Source: an uncultured Spirochaetaceae bacterium (GTDB taxonomy: Bacteria; Spirochaetota; Spirochaetia; Treponematales; Treponemataceae). Taken from it: DNA of 64,000 bases. Of this stretch, positions 37,175-50,142 are shown in pieces (position 1 is the stretch's first letter; every line of letters begins with the position of its first letter). Under the pieces are notes generated by a model. It ran no database searches. It was not told where the DNA came from and saw nothing but the letters and a program-made list of their open reading frames with translations. A program made the position numbers and the translations under genes. Location of the stretch: contig CADCLG010000007.1 of assembly GCA_902802305.1 (NCBI GenBank), positions 82,566-146,565 of the forward strand, written 5' to 3'.

Positions 37175-37748
37175 TTAGATGAGATTGTTTTGAATCTGGT
37201 CTAATACTTCATACATATTTTCTATAGCTTCTACAATCCTTTTTTGCTCTGATAATGGAGGAAGAGGAAAATCTACTTGTTTTACTGTATCAGACTTCAG
37301 ATTTTTTACAGTAGAACCAGCTGCTACATTTGAAAAAGTCTCATAAATATATGCAGAAGATAAAGCATAATAAAGGTAATCTTGTAAAAGACATTCTTTT
37401 ATATTTGCAAAAACAAGCCAACCATCATGAATGCATCCATCTATTTTCAAAATATAAGGTCTTCCAAAACTCATTGAATTAGTTAATAAGAAGTCTCCTG
37501 CATGAACAAAACGAGAATGCTTCTTTCCCTCGGGTTTAATTTTTTCTTTGGCAGAAGTTATATATTTGCTTTCTTCTGATGTATCTCCAATTTTAATCCA
37601 GTTTATACCGTCTTGGTTGTCTGTAATATAATCTTGAATCGGTCTAGGTGAACCGCCACGAGCAATTTCAGCTAAATCATTAAGTTTTACCCATTTCCAG
37701 GAATCGGGAATCTCAAAAGGTTCCTCATCCAACTTCTCATAAGGTCTG
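37175..37748 (-). pseudogene. Silent hsdS half-module (TRD2)
   Basis: A single recognition domain in the same orientation as the expressed hsdS: RPYEKLDEEPFEIPDSWKWV to LPPLSEQKRIVEAIENM. There is no start of its own. The entry sequence CTTCTCATAAGGTCTG (37733-37748) is an inverted copy of 36613-36628 in the other silent module. It converges tail-to-tail with that module, overlapping by 30 bases. It is a spare TRD2 for recombination. Confidence 0.8.
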
Positions 37749-37814
37749 CATTAAGAAGATAAATTCACCAATAAGGCACTTTTTAGTGCATAAAAAAACT
37801 TATTGGAGGCTTTT

Positions 37815-38633
37815 ATGATAAAGCAAAATGAACAAACACCATTTGAGCAGTATCTACGAAAGCAGAATCTTTCGGAAAATACTGTCACTTCCTACCTGTG
37901 GACTATTAAGTATTACACAGAAAACTATGAGGACTTTTCAAAAGAAAACCTTCTTGCTTACAAAGGCTGGCTCTTGGAATACTTTAAGCCCAAAACTGTA
38001 AACCTTCGTATTCAGGCAATTAACAAGTATCTTGTTTTTACTGGGAAGGATAAAATGCAGCTTAAACAGGTAAAAGTTCAGCAAAAGAACTTTCTGGAAA
38101 ATGTAATAAGCAATGCTGACTATCAATACTTCAAAGCGCAGCTTAAAGCAGATGGAAATATCGAATGGTATTTTGTAGTATGGTTTCTTGGTGCTACTGG
38201 TGCTCGTGTAAGTGAACTTACTCAGATAAAAGTTGAGCACGTAAATATTGGCTGGTTTGATTTGTACTCAAAAGGCGGAAAACTTCGTCGTTTGTATATT
38301 CCAAAACTATTGCGTGAAGAAGCCCAAGCCTGGCTTAAATCTATAAACAGGACTTTTGGATATGTTTTTCTTAATCGCTTTGGTGAACGAATTACCACAC
38401 GAGGAATTGCAACACAGCTTAAAACTTATGCTGCAAAATATGGCATAAGCACTAAGGTTGTCTATCCTCATTCTTTCCGGCATCGTTACGCAAAGAACTT
38501 TCTTGAAAAGTTCAATGATATTTCTTTACTTGCCGATTTGATGGGGCATGAAAGTATTGAAACCACTCGTATTTACCTCAGGCGAACTGCAAGCGAACAA
38601 CAAGAAATTGTTGATCAAATTGTAACGTGGTAA
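37815..38633 (+). CDS. Tyrosine recombinase of the hsdS shufflon
   Basis: 272 residues from the ATG at 37815 with TTGGAGGC upstream. Catalytic residues are in order: Arg in GATGARVSELTQI, HSFRHRYAKNF (HxxR), LMGHESIETTRIYLRR (H and Tyr). It is short, like the XerC/D-type recombinases found between hsdS copies in Bacteroides, Mycoplasma-like and streptococcal type I loci, where they invert hsdS modules. Its place among silent hsdS modules and the inverted repeats supports that role. It is distinct from the element's integrase at 52.8 kb. Confidence 0.85.
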   Translation: MIKQNEQTPFEQYLRKQNLSENTVTSYLWTIKYYTENYEDFSKENLLAYKGWLLEYFKPKTVNLRIQAINKYLVFTGKDKMQLKQVKVQQKNFLENVISNADYQYFKAQLKADGNIEWYFVVWFLGATGARVSELTQIKVEHVNIGWFDLYSKGGKLRRLYIPKLLREEAQAWLKSINRTFGYVFLNRFGERITTRGIATQLKTYAAKYGISTKVVYPHSFRHRYAKNFLEKFNDISLLADLMGHESIETTRIYLRRTASEQQEIVDQIVTW

Positions 38634-38639
38634 TTGTAA

Positions 38640-38670
38640 AATACTCAAGAACATTAAGTTCTTGGGTATT
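38640..38670. terminator. Bidirectional terminator between recombinase and unknown cassette
   Basis: AATACTCAAGAAC 38640-38652 and GTTCTTGGGTATT 38658-38670 form a 13-bp stem with one G-U pair and a five-base loop, between convergent genes. T-runs are weak. Confidence 0.5.
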
Positions 38671-39274
38671 ATTGCTCATCTAAAATAAAATCGATATGCT
38701 CTCTATCTGATTGCAATTGTTTATCTTCTGGTCTCATAAAATGTATTGTTAATTTACATAAAAGAAGATAAAAGCCAACAAGATTAAGAGAATGTTTTAT
38801 ATGCATTCTTTCGTTTTTTATACCATCGTCAAAATATTGTTTTGGTAATGATTGTATATGTGAAAAATCTGCAAACATTTCTTCTTCAGATACGTCTGGA
38901 AAATACATTTTTCCAAAGAATCTGTTATTTTTTAATTCTGTTATTTGAGATTGTGAGAAATCACCTTCATTAAAAGAATAAAATGGAGCAATTAATATAT
39001 AATCATCATTTTCTATATCACAGGAATTTGAAATTATTAAAACAGTCCGTTCCGCTATATTGATAGAACCATCCATTCCAATGATTGGAACTTTAACATT
39101 TTCAACGATATCTCCCTGACATATACCACCAAGACTTTTTGTATTATAACATTCAAAAGTTTTCCCGTGTTCATAGAATTGTTCCAAACTATGTTTCGTC
39201 TGTTCTTGAACATATGGACTTATTGAAGGAAAAAGTGATGTTACAAAATCAATGAACGAGGTATCAAATATCAA
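38669..39274 (-). CDS. Unknown protein, third gene of the inserted cassette
   Basis: 201 residues. The middle has GGICQGDIVENVKVPII, then ERTVLIISNSCDIENDDYILIAPF. The S(N/Q)SCDI strand after a QGDI turn is a pattern I have seen in uncharacterised proteins of mobile regions, but I cannot name a family. Cys and Asp in this strand could form a metal or active site. It follows the 82-residue gene by 11 bases on the same strand. Confidence 0.6.
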   Translation of the reverse strand: MIFDTSFIDFVTSLFPSISPYVQEQTKHSLEQFYEHGKTFECYNTKSLGGICQGDIVENVKVPIIGMDGSINIAERTVLIISNSCDIENDDYILIAPFYSFNEGDFSQSQITELKNNRFFGKMYFPDVSEEEMFADFSHIQSLPKQYFDDGIKNERMHIKHSLNLVGFYLLLCKLTIHFMRPEDKQLQSDREHIDFILDEQ

Positions 39275-39285
39275 ATTATAACCTC

Positions 39286-39534
39286 TTAGAACAACTTCGT
39301 ACCTGTAGGTTTATATACTTTGCTGATTGCCTGTGTATATTTTCTTTGTTCTTCAGATGTAAAAGAACGCATATCTGGAAACAAAGACGATGCTATTGAA
39401 TAAGCAGTCTGAGCTTTTTGATAAGAGATAATTGGTGGCATAGAGTTACAATTACTGTGAACATCAAAATTAGAGATTGGGATTTGTGTATCACATACGG
39501 AACTATTTAAACCAATAATAACCATGCCTAACAT
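39286..39534 (-). CDS. Small unknown protein, second gene of the inserted cassette
   Basis: 82 residues; its ATG overlaps the end of the upstream gene by seven bases, which argues for translation and coupling. The N-terminal half (GLNSSVCDTQIPISNFDVHSN) is extended and the C-terminal half helical (SSLFPDMRSFTSEEQRKYTQ). No family recognised. Confidence 0.55.
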   Translation of the reverse strand: MLGMVIIGLNSSVCDTQIPISNFDVHSNCNSMPPIISYQKAQTAYSIASSLFPDMRSFTSEEQRKYTQAISKVYKPTGTKLF

Positions 39535-40262
39535 TGTATTTCCCCCTTACTAACCAGATTGTCTAAACCTGATTTTAATACATCATCAGCAATTATCAAT
39601 ATTTTTTCAAAAGATTCTTTTGTTGAAAAATAGGCTCTTGATCTATTTGCTATTTTTCTATCATTCATATCAAGAGTTATACCTATTTTATTATTCATTT
39701 CAGGTAAAATCTGAATATTTTCTAAATTGGTCATTTGATTTTGTTGATATCGCTGATTTTGTAGCTGCAAATTAATAAAATATTTATCTTCAAACTCAAA
39801 ACTCTGTTTTATTAATACATCATATAAATTTAAATTTGAAATAAATTTTTTCTTTAAGAAAAGATTTTCAATTTTTGTTACACTTGAATTATCAACTGTT
39901 AATATAGAATTTACTGTCAGCCCACAATATTTTGGGTTCATATTTAATACCTTAAAAAAGTTGAATATTAAATTCACTTTCTTTTCTAAATATGGTTTAC
40001 ATCGTCCTATCCAATCTTCTGAAAAATTGTTATCAAATCTTGTTGATAATTGTATCATATTTGAAGTAATGACAATCGTTGAAAATTTGTGATGGCTAAA
40101 TAACACGAATCGTGGAATTTCTACAGGGGCATCTTTTGGTGTATTGAGAGATGATATTTCAGGAAATTTACTTGAAAAAACATCTGAAACTAATGTAGTT
40201 TTAGATGAAATATCTGAAATATTGCTAAAAATGAAGGTTGCTGTACTATATAATACACTCAT
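39528..40262 (-). CDS. Unknown protein, first gene of the inserted cassette
   Basis: 244 residues, mixed alpha/beta: PRFVLFSHHKFSTIVITSNMI, then DWIGRCKPYLEKKVNLIFNFF. The arrangement slightly recalls the sporadically distributed TIGR04255-type proteins found in defence islands, but I would not assign it. It begins the three-gene cassette that lies between the shufflon recombinase and the expressed hsdS. Confidence 0.55.
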   Translation of the reverse strand: MSVLYSTATFIFSNISDISSKTTLVSDVFSSKFPEISSLNTPKDAPVEIPRFVLFSHHKFSTIVITSNMIQLSTRFDNNFSEDWIGRCKPYLEKKVNLIFNFFKVLNMNPKYCGLTVNSILTVDNSSVTKIENLFLKKKFISNLNLYDVLIKQSFEFEDKYFINLQLQNQRYQQNQMTNLENIQILPEMNNKIGITLDMNDRKIANRSRAYFSTKESFEKILIIADDVLKSGLDNLVSKGEIQC

Positions 40263-40333
40263 TTGCTAAAATATATCCCTTTTCTTATAAAAAGTCTATT
40301 AGCCAAAAAAGTTACAACATTTTGTTGTCCTTT

Positions 40334-41863
40334 TTAGAACTCTTTAATGCTTATATTTATAATATCGGTATATTCGAACAACTCTTCAATTTTTAAGACA
40401 ATTCGTTGCTGCTCAGAGAGAGGAGGCAATGGAATAACTGTTTTGTTTATATCTACAAGGTGTAAGTTAGGAACTCCAATACCAGTTAAATGGTCATTAA
40501 ATTGATTTTTACAAAATTGTGAATTAATTATGTATAACAAATATTGAGGATAGATTATTTTAGAAATAGGTCGAATTAATGCAAGAGTTACATAAATATC
40601 AAAAACAGTATTATCTTTAACTAAAGCTGCAATTCCTGTTGTTCCATTTTTTGCAAGAAGGATATCATTCTTTTGAGGTGCTAACCGTTTATATAATTCC
40701 TCATGCAACTCTTTTGTAATGTATTTTATTTTAGACCAATCGATTTCACCAGAAGTTACATCTTTTGATGATAAGAAAGGTATTCCATTTTCTTTATCTG
40801 AATATGTTGGAGTTTTGTGTGTACCATCTGTAATTGGGATAGAACATAAATCAGGAAGTTTTTGCCATATCCATGTTTTAGGTAATTCAAATGGGATTTC
40901 ATCATCAGATAACTTCTTGTAGGGTCTGTTATCACTTGTCGCAATGCGCCTTAAAATCTCTTCGGCTTGCTCGTCATTAGGGTCTTGAGAAACGAGTTTA
41001 CCGTGGATAGCGAGATCAAGGATTTTTGACTTAGTGTTTTTTATTAAAGATTGTAAATCTGATTTATTATTTTCGAGATTATCAATAATAGAAAATATAT
41101 TGTTAACAGATTCTATAATTCTTTTTTGCTCAGAGTATGATGGAAGAGGAAACAAAAAGTTTTTGAAAATATCAAAAGGAGGAATATTTTTAATTGCTGT
41201 TCCTTTTCCATTATTAGCGGATTCTTCTTTAAGAATATGATCAAAGAACATAAGAAAATAATCTGTATTAATCAAACTAGTTATTTTCATCTTCATTAAC
41301 GCTTGATTAATAATTCCTTGTTCAATGTTATCTGGTAAAATATATGTTTCACCAATTGTTCCGGCACAACTTACAAGTATATCTCCTGGAAAAACTTCAA
41401 AACTTTGCATTTGTGATTCAAAATAATCACGAGTAATGTAATATTCACCTAATGAGTGGTCTTTTTGAATTGCGTTTTTTTGTTCATAAACCTTAACTGT
41501 ATTTTCCGATTTAGGAACAAACATTGATTTAGTAAGAGAACTTCCAAATGGGCCTTTTTTATACTCACCAATATTTCGTAATCTACACCAAGCCCATCCC
41601 TCCGGCACTTCAAACGGAATCTCATCTTCAATATCTTTTACGGTTCCATTGGCAAACTGCTCATAATGCCGTTTATCACTTCCTACAAAAATAAAAGAAT
41701 CTTTCTTATCAGCTTTTAATTCACCTTTTTTGATTTTTTCGGCTTTTTCTTCCCTGATTTTTTTAAGAAGAACTTCAGCACTTTCATCATTTGGATTCTG
41801 AGGAACAAGCTTTCCGTGAATTGCAAGGTCTAATACTTTTTGTCGTAATGCTTTTGTGTTCAT
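40334..41863 (-). CDS. hsdS: Expressed type I specificity subunit HsdS (second locus)
   Basis: 509 residues. It begins five bases after the hsdM stop. N-terminal helical repeat ALRQKVLDLAIHGKLVPQNP, TRD1 opening EVPEGWAWCRLRNIGEYKKG, central repeat with KSKILDLAIHGKLV, TRD2 opening ELPKTWIWQKLPDLCSIPIT, and end LPPLSEQQRIVLKIEEL. It includes the two inverted repeats shared with the silent module, so its TRDs can be replaced. The specificity of the population is therefore expected to be mixed. Confidence 0.9.
   Translation of the reverse strand: MNTKALRQKVLDLAIHGKLVPQNPNDESAEVLLKKIREEKAEKIKKGELKADKKDSFIFVGSDKRHYEQFANGTVKDIEDEIPFEVPEGWAWCRLRNIGEYKKGPFGSSLTKSMFVPKSENTVKVYEQKNAIQKDHSLGEYYITRDYFESQMQSFEVFPGDILVSCAGTIGETYILPDNIEQGIINQALMKMKITSLINTDYFLMFFDHILKEESANNGKGTAIKNIPPFDIFKNFLFPLPSYSEQKRIIESVNNIFSIIDNLENNKSDLQSLIKNTKSKILDLAIHGKLVSQDPNDEQAEEILRRIATSDNRPYKKLSDDEIPFELPKTWIWQKLPDLCSIPITDGTHKTPTYSDKENGIPFLSSKDVTSGEIDWSKIKYITKELHEELYKRLAPQKNDILLAKNGTTGIAALVKDNTVFDIYVTLALIRPISKIIYPQYLLYIINSQFCKNQFNDHLTGIGVPNLHLVDINKTVIPLPPLSEQQRIVLKIEELFEYTDIINISIKEF
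40923..41026. repeat. Inverted repeat B of the hsdS shufflon (expressed copy)
   Basis: Reverse complement of 36515-36618; see that entry. Recombination with the silent copy would exchange TRD2 and the intervening DNA orientation. Confidence 0.8.
41588..41676. repeat. Inverted repeat A of the hsdS shufflon (expressed copy)
   Basis: Reverse complement of 35898-35986 with five mismatches. It lies at the entry to TRD1 of the expressed hsdS. Confidence 0.8.
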
Positions 41864-41867
41864 CTAA

Positions 41868-46117
<4,250 letters not shown>

Positions 46118-46195
46118 AAGATTCTTCCCATCTTCACATAGTTAAATATTATAGGAAGATTATAGCACATTTTTCATGATTTTGTTAGGGAAAAT

Positions 46196-46416
46196 CCAAG
46201 CCCAGCTTGGTCGTGCTCCAACGGCGAAACGTTGGTCGGAAAATCCAATAGAGTGAAACGGATTGGTCAAAGTCCAGAAGTGAAACGTCTGGTCAATCCA
46301 ACAGAATGTTGGCTGGGATGCAACGGCTGGGCGTTGCTCGGAGGTACAGCAGAGTGAAACGGGCTGTTGAAAATCGTAAAGCGAGAAAAGAGAAACTTAT
46401 CGCTTTTAAGATTTTC
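46196..46416. repeat. Tandem array of eight small hairpins with a shared GTGAAACG-type loop
   Basis: Perfect stems in succession: 46196-46201/46205-46210; 46218-46223/46230-46235; 46245-46249/46262-46266; 46274-46278/46288-46292; 46298-46303/46307-46312; 46320-46325/46332-46337; 46346-46350/46363-46367; and a longer two-part stem 46370-46416. Stems differ (CCAAC, CCAAT, CCAGA, ACAGC) but always pair, while several loops repeat GCGAAACG or AGTGAAACG. Most units end in GGTC. It lies upstream of the minus-strand hsdR. See findings. Confidence 0.7.
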
Positions 46417-46659
46417 AAGGATAGGGTGCGGGAAAGGTTGCCTTTCCTGCGGGGTAATCCAAAAGGGGCGTTTTAGTCCCTGTGGCGAATGAAGGGGTGA
46501 TGGCTTGCTATCATCCCGTAGTGAGTTACGGTTTGATAGAACCGTACCGACATACCTTCGGTGTCAAACACTTGGATTTTCTTCGAAAATCTTGAATATA
46601 CAGAAAGCGAAATGTTTCGCTAATTATTTTACGGGTAGGAAAAATCTTGCCTCGGTTTT
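46417..46659. repeat. Further palindrome-rich DNA between the hairpin array and the next gene
   Basis: Contains GGAAAGG/CCTTTCC (46431-46446), a TTTTCTTCGAAAA hairpin (46577-46589, same core as at 10.3 and 24.0 kb), and GCGAAA/TTTCGC (46607-46620). No coding frame is supported. The 542-base gap 46118-46659 is thus almost wholly repeat-like. Confidence 0.5.
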
Positions 46660-47244
46660 TTATTTTGTAAGCTGCTTTCCTTTATCTCTTAACTGGTGCA
46701 TAGCTTTATAAATGAAGGATATAATTTCTTCATATTCCTTTGGACATTTATATAGCCAAAACATACATACAGGAATTACTAATGTAAACATTGAAGAAAT
46801 TATTCCCCAAAACCAGTGGCCCGTATGAAACAAAAAATAATCAAGAACAATTAATCCTAACGTAACTAAAAAAACAGGCGCAGCATATGCATGAAGCCCA
46901 TATTCTTTTGCAATTAATTCATCTACACTTTCACATTCATAATATTGATTTGATTCAAGAATTTTATAACATAATAATTTTTCTTCAGAATTATCAAGCT
47001 TTAGATAAAGAGCTTTTATCGTCCATCCATAATTTACAGGAACATCAGAATCAACTTGCAAATATTTATCTTTACCAAAATAAATTGTAGTCTTAAACGA
47101 TGTACTGGAATATGACTGACCTGTACCAGTGTTTGTTGTTACAGTTTCTTTTCCATACTTATCTATGTTATTAATTGTATCTTCATAGATAATCAACTTT
47201 ATTGTTTTGTTCAGATCATTTTCTATAATTTTTTCCCCAACCAT
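46660..47244 (-). CDS. Membrane protein of unknown function
   Basis: 194 residues. The N-terminal ~115 residues are a soluble beta-rich part (TIKLIIYEDTINNIDKYG, FKTTIYFGKDKYLQVDSD). Two adjacent membrane segments follow (YAAPVFLVTLGLIVLDYFLF; WGIISSMFTLVIPVCMFWLY) and a short charged tail. No family recognised. Same strand as the SLOG gene upstream. Confidence 0.6.
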   Translation of the reverse strand: MVGEKIIENDLNKTIKLIIYEDTINNIDKYGKETVTTNTGTGQSYSSTSFKTTIYFGKDKYLQVDSDVPVNYGWTIKALYLKLDNSEEKLLCYKILESNQYYECESVDELIAKEYGLHAYAAPVFLVTLGLIVLDYFLFHTGHWFWGIISSMFTLVIPVCMFWLYKCPKEYEEIISFIYKAMHQLRDKGKQLTK

Positions 47245-47301
47245 AAAAACTCCTAAATCTTAGAATTTATTTTATCACGACTTTATATTTTTTATTACCC
47301 A

Positions 47302-48219
47302 TTATGGCCCCTCAAAAGTAATAAAATCCCAATCAGGTTGTCGTTCTAACATAAGAAGGAGTCGGTCTGCCAAAGTTTTATAAAACTCAACTACCTTCTG
47401 AGATAAAAACTCCATTTTAGAGAATTCTTTCATTTCCGCAGCAATTTTTTTAATTGTTTCATACTTATATAGATTATATCCGTACCAGTCAAACTCAATA
47501 TTTTCTGCTCCATATTCCTTTTCTCTGCATGTATATTCTATAGTGGTATCAAAATGGGGCTGTAGGAACTGATGATATAAATAAAAGTAAACTATATCTT
47601 CTTCTATTGAGATTTGTTCTTTACAGCAGCAATGACATCCCCAATCTCCCCAGTCACCTTCTTTTCCTTGTCGTACAGGCATAATCCAAAAATACGAACT
47701 TGAATTATGACCTTCTTCCCACCAAGGTTCCATTTCGTTTTTTAAGAACTCTTGGAAAACAGCTTCCTTATATTTCGGGAATACTACTCTTAAATCCTCC
47801 GAGCAACGAAATATATCTTTGTTGTTATCTAAAACAAATTGAACTGCTTTAGTGTACTGTTTATCACTATATAAACAGATCTTATAAGGCTTATGATATT
47901 TCTCCGCCATGAGAATATCATGCAAACTGCCACCACTTTCACCATCCCATAAATCAAGCATAAAATCACAGTCAGCGGCCATTGCTTCATTGCGTTTGTG
48001 ACAGGCATTGTAAAGGTAATGTTTAACATCCTGTGGATATTCTTTTACAGGAATACCATGTATTAAAGCCCATTCTTTTGCAATCAAATCAACACCTTTT
48101 GCTTCACCTTCAAGAATTGATATATCCTGAAAATTGTTTTCTATAATGCATTCTTCAATTTTAGAGAAAATCCATTCTTTATTTGTAATTGATCTACTTC
48201 CACAAATAAATAATTTCAT
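47302..48219 (-). CDS. DUF2493 (YspA/YpsA-like SLOG) N-terminal domain protein
   Basis: 305 residues. The first ~115 residues match the DUF2493 SLOG fold: MKLFICGSRSITNKEW, then ISILEGEAKGVDLIAKEWA with the GxAxGxD nucleotide loop, and DCDFMLDLWDGESGGSLHDI. SLOG domains bind nucleotide-derived ligands and occur in conflict systems. The C-terminal ~190 residues (CHCCCKEQ near 195; aromatic-rich) are unfamiliar. It may sense or make a nucleotide signal. Confidence 0.7.
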   Translation of the reverse strand: MKLFICGSRSITNKEWIFSKIEECIIENNFQDISILEGEAKGVDLIAKEWALIHGIPVKEYPQDVKHYLYNACHKRNEAMAADCDFMLDLWDGESGGSLHDILMAEKYHKPYKICLYSDKQYTKAVQFVLDNNKDIFRCSEDLRVVFPKYKEAVFQEFLKNEMEPWWEEGHNSSSYFWIMPVRQGKEGDWGDWGCHCCCKEQISIEEDIVYFYLYHQFLQPHFDTTIEYTCREKEYGAENIEFDWYGYNLYKYETIKKIAAEMKEFSKMEFLSQKVVEFYKTLADRLLLMLERQPDWDFITFEGP

Positions 48220-48372
48220 TTTTACTAAACTCCAATTATTTTTTCAAAATACCATTACTATCAGTAATTCACGCTCTATCTTTTAAAAATATAATGTTCC
48301 TTAAATTGTTGGACGTAGAGAGTATACTTGTTGTGTTCTGTTTAACATTTGGCTCGGATTTTATTTCCAAGC

Positions 48373-48813
48373 TTATTTTTTTGAATAACATTTGCTTTTC
48401 CACTCAAGTTCATCTTTCTCAATAATTTCTTTCAGTGAATTAATTACCTGAAAATACTGCTCCTTTTCAAAACTATATTTTCCCATATTTGACTTCATTA
48501 CAGATTCTTTATCACCGCAAATATTTACTTCAAAAATTGTCCATACTACAAAATGGTCCTTGAATTCAATAAATGTACGAATTGAATCACATTCTATACA
48601 ACCGCATGTACAACAGGCGATAGGGGGACAGTTATCGACGTCTTCACTGGACTCTCGCAATAATGAATCAATCTCTACATCATACCAACCAAGAGGCTGA
48701 AAGCTGTTGTATTCAAGCAATTCACCATCTACAGTAAAAACGTAACCTTCTTTCAGTTCGTCGGAATTATGTTCGATAAATTGTTTTTTTATCCAACCTA
48801 ATTTGTTTATCAT
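48373..48813 (-). CDS. Cys-cluster hypothetical protein
   Basis: 146 residues with a tight Cys group NCPPIACCTCGCIECDS near residue 60, plausible for Zn or Fe-S binding. The ATG overlaps the stop of the upstream ankyrin-like gene (ATGA), so the two are translationally coupled. No family recognised. Confidence 0.6.
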   Translation of the reverse strand: MINKLGWIKKQFIEHNSDELKEGYVFTVDGELLEYNSFQPLGWYDVEIDSLLRESSEDVDNCPPIACCTCGCIECDSIRTFIEFKDHFVVWTIFEVNICGDKESVMKSNMGKYSFEKEQYFQVINSLKEIIEKDELEWKSKCYSKK

Positions 48814-49502
48814 ATTTGCTTTGTCTCCTTTGAAACGTATGATTCAAGCAGGTCATACATTAATTCGTTTGCTGCCCATCTGAAAATACTTCCTATTTCA
48901 TCTACATCTAATGATGATTCTTGAAATCTTACTAAATCGCCAGCCTGACAAGTTGCCTGATATGAACATTCACCTCCACATAAACCAATTAAGTCCGAGT
49001 CCCCATCTCCATAATGCTTGTATTTAGGATTCGCACCTTTTTCAAGAAGTGCTTTAGCATTTTGAAAATTCATTGTATTTACAGCAATAAACAAATCAAA
49101 ATCGATTTCTCTTCTGCCTATAGAAAGATAATCACTTTTCTTTCCGCCAAGGATTCTTTCTTCTGAATCTGATTCATCTTCCCAACAGGCAGAAGGTATT
49201 TTTGAAAATGGGATTTCATCAATCAGAATATTTTTTCTTTCTTTGAACAAAGATAATATCTTTTTAGCGTTTTCGTGACAAACATGAGCCTGTTGATTAA
49301 ATGGTTCACAGAATTCATGTCCCAAACAAATATCCCAACATTGACTTATATACTGAATTGGAATAGGTATCCCAAAATAATAACTTTCTCCAATATCCGA
49401 GAATAGATTATTATCGTAATTACCAGAGTCAAGAATTTCCTTTACGGTATCAAACTGATTGAACACGACTGCAAGTAGTAACGGGTCATTAAAATATTTC
49501 AT
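48810..49502 (-). CDS. Ankyrin-like repeat hypothetical protein
   Basis: 230 residues. Two degenerate ankyrin-like units: DPLLLAVVFNQFDTVKEILDSG near the start and VNTMNFQNAKALLEKGANPK near 160. Cys pairs occur in between (CWDICLGHEFC, CGGECSYQATC). ATG with GAGG upstream. Coupled to the Cys-cluster gene downstream; the pair may act together in protein binding. Confidence 0.6.
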   Translation of the reverse strand: MKYFNDPLLLAVVFNQFDTVKEILDSGNYDNNLFSDIGESYYFGIPIPIQYISQCWDICLGHEFCEPFNQQAHVCHENAKKILSLFKERKNILIDEIPFSKIPSACWEDESDSEERILGGKKSDYLSIGRREIDFDLFIAVNTMNFQNAKALLEKGANPKYKHYGDGDSDLIGLCGGECSYQATCQAGDLVRFQESSLDVDEIGSIFRWAANELMYDLLESYVSKETKQI

Positions 49503-50142
49503 GTTATTTCACCTCTTCAAGTAAAAAAAAAGTGTCTGCAAAAAATAAAGTACCTACACTCATTATTTTATTCCCTAAAAAATTATGCCATACAGCATTT
49601 GATTTGTAATTAAAGTCATACTTGAATCGAATAGTATTATTAGGCCATAATTACATCCAATACTACAAGTGCAAATCTGCACTTATAATCAAAAAAAAGA
49701 TTAATTAGTTTGAGAAAAGAAAAATGTAATTTGATTTTAAATATAAGGAAATGTAAGTTTGTCTTAGGATTTTTGAGAAATTAAATTATCGCTTTCCTTA
49801 TATCTTTGCCAGGTGGCTCCTTTGGAATACGTGCGCCTTGTGCCTTCGGGTTCCTGATTGAATCAGTCCGTAGGATCCAATAATTAAACATTGAATATTT
49901 CAATTCAAAGGTATTTGTTATGTTTCTGTTTCAGAGAACAAAAACTAATAGCTAAAGTATTCCAAATCTCTGATACTTTTCTTTTAGCACAAATAACTTC
50001 AATAAGCAACAGTAAAAACTATAAAAAATTGAATTTGTATAAAAAAAGATTGACAAAACAGTTACATTCATGTTATTTGTATAAATGTCCTATCGACCGA
50101 TTCAACTGTAGTATGTTTTCAGTATGATATCGTAGGGCGTTT
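49503..50142. other. Gene-free stretch with no clear content
   Basis: 640 bases between the ankyrin-like gene and the structured RNA candidate. It is AT-rich except 49800-49875, a GC-richer patch (GCCAGGTGGCTCC, TGCGCCTTGTGCCTTCGGG) with weak pairing that looks RNA-like but matches nothing I know. A 78-codon + frame (49891-50127) has no ribosome site and no recognisable product. Confidence 0.4.

Larger units (their letters stand above)
35888..37204 (+). pseudogene. Silent hsdS module, inverted relative to the expressed hsdS
   Basis: An hsdS-like frame on the opposite strand to the expressed gene, lacking a start and promoter; coding similarity begins at RHYEQFADGTVKDIEDE (35903). It contains two complete target-recognition domains: PEGWAWIRQKNLGIALNGKA to LPPYNEQLRIVSEFE, and EIPTSWLWTTIKNIVNYIGD to PIPPLKEQKRILDRIKE. 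Two long inverted repeats shared with the expressed hsdS (35898-35986 and 36515-36618) sit at the entry to each domain. This is a storage cassette for site-specific inversion. It could be swapped into the expression site by either repeat. Confidence 0.85.

Noticed and set aside
46196..46416. CRISPR array
   Set aside because: Repeats are not constant and there are no unique spacers of fixed length; each unit is itself a hairpin with a changing stem.
50050..50085. TTGACA with TATAAA as a promoter for the structured RNA
   Set aside because: The spacer is 24 bases, too long for a sigma-70 promoter; a shorter -10 option is weak.
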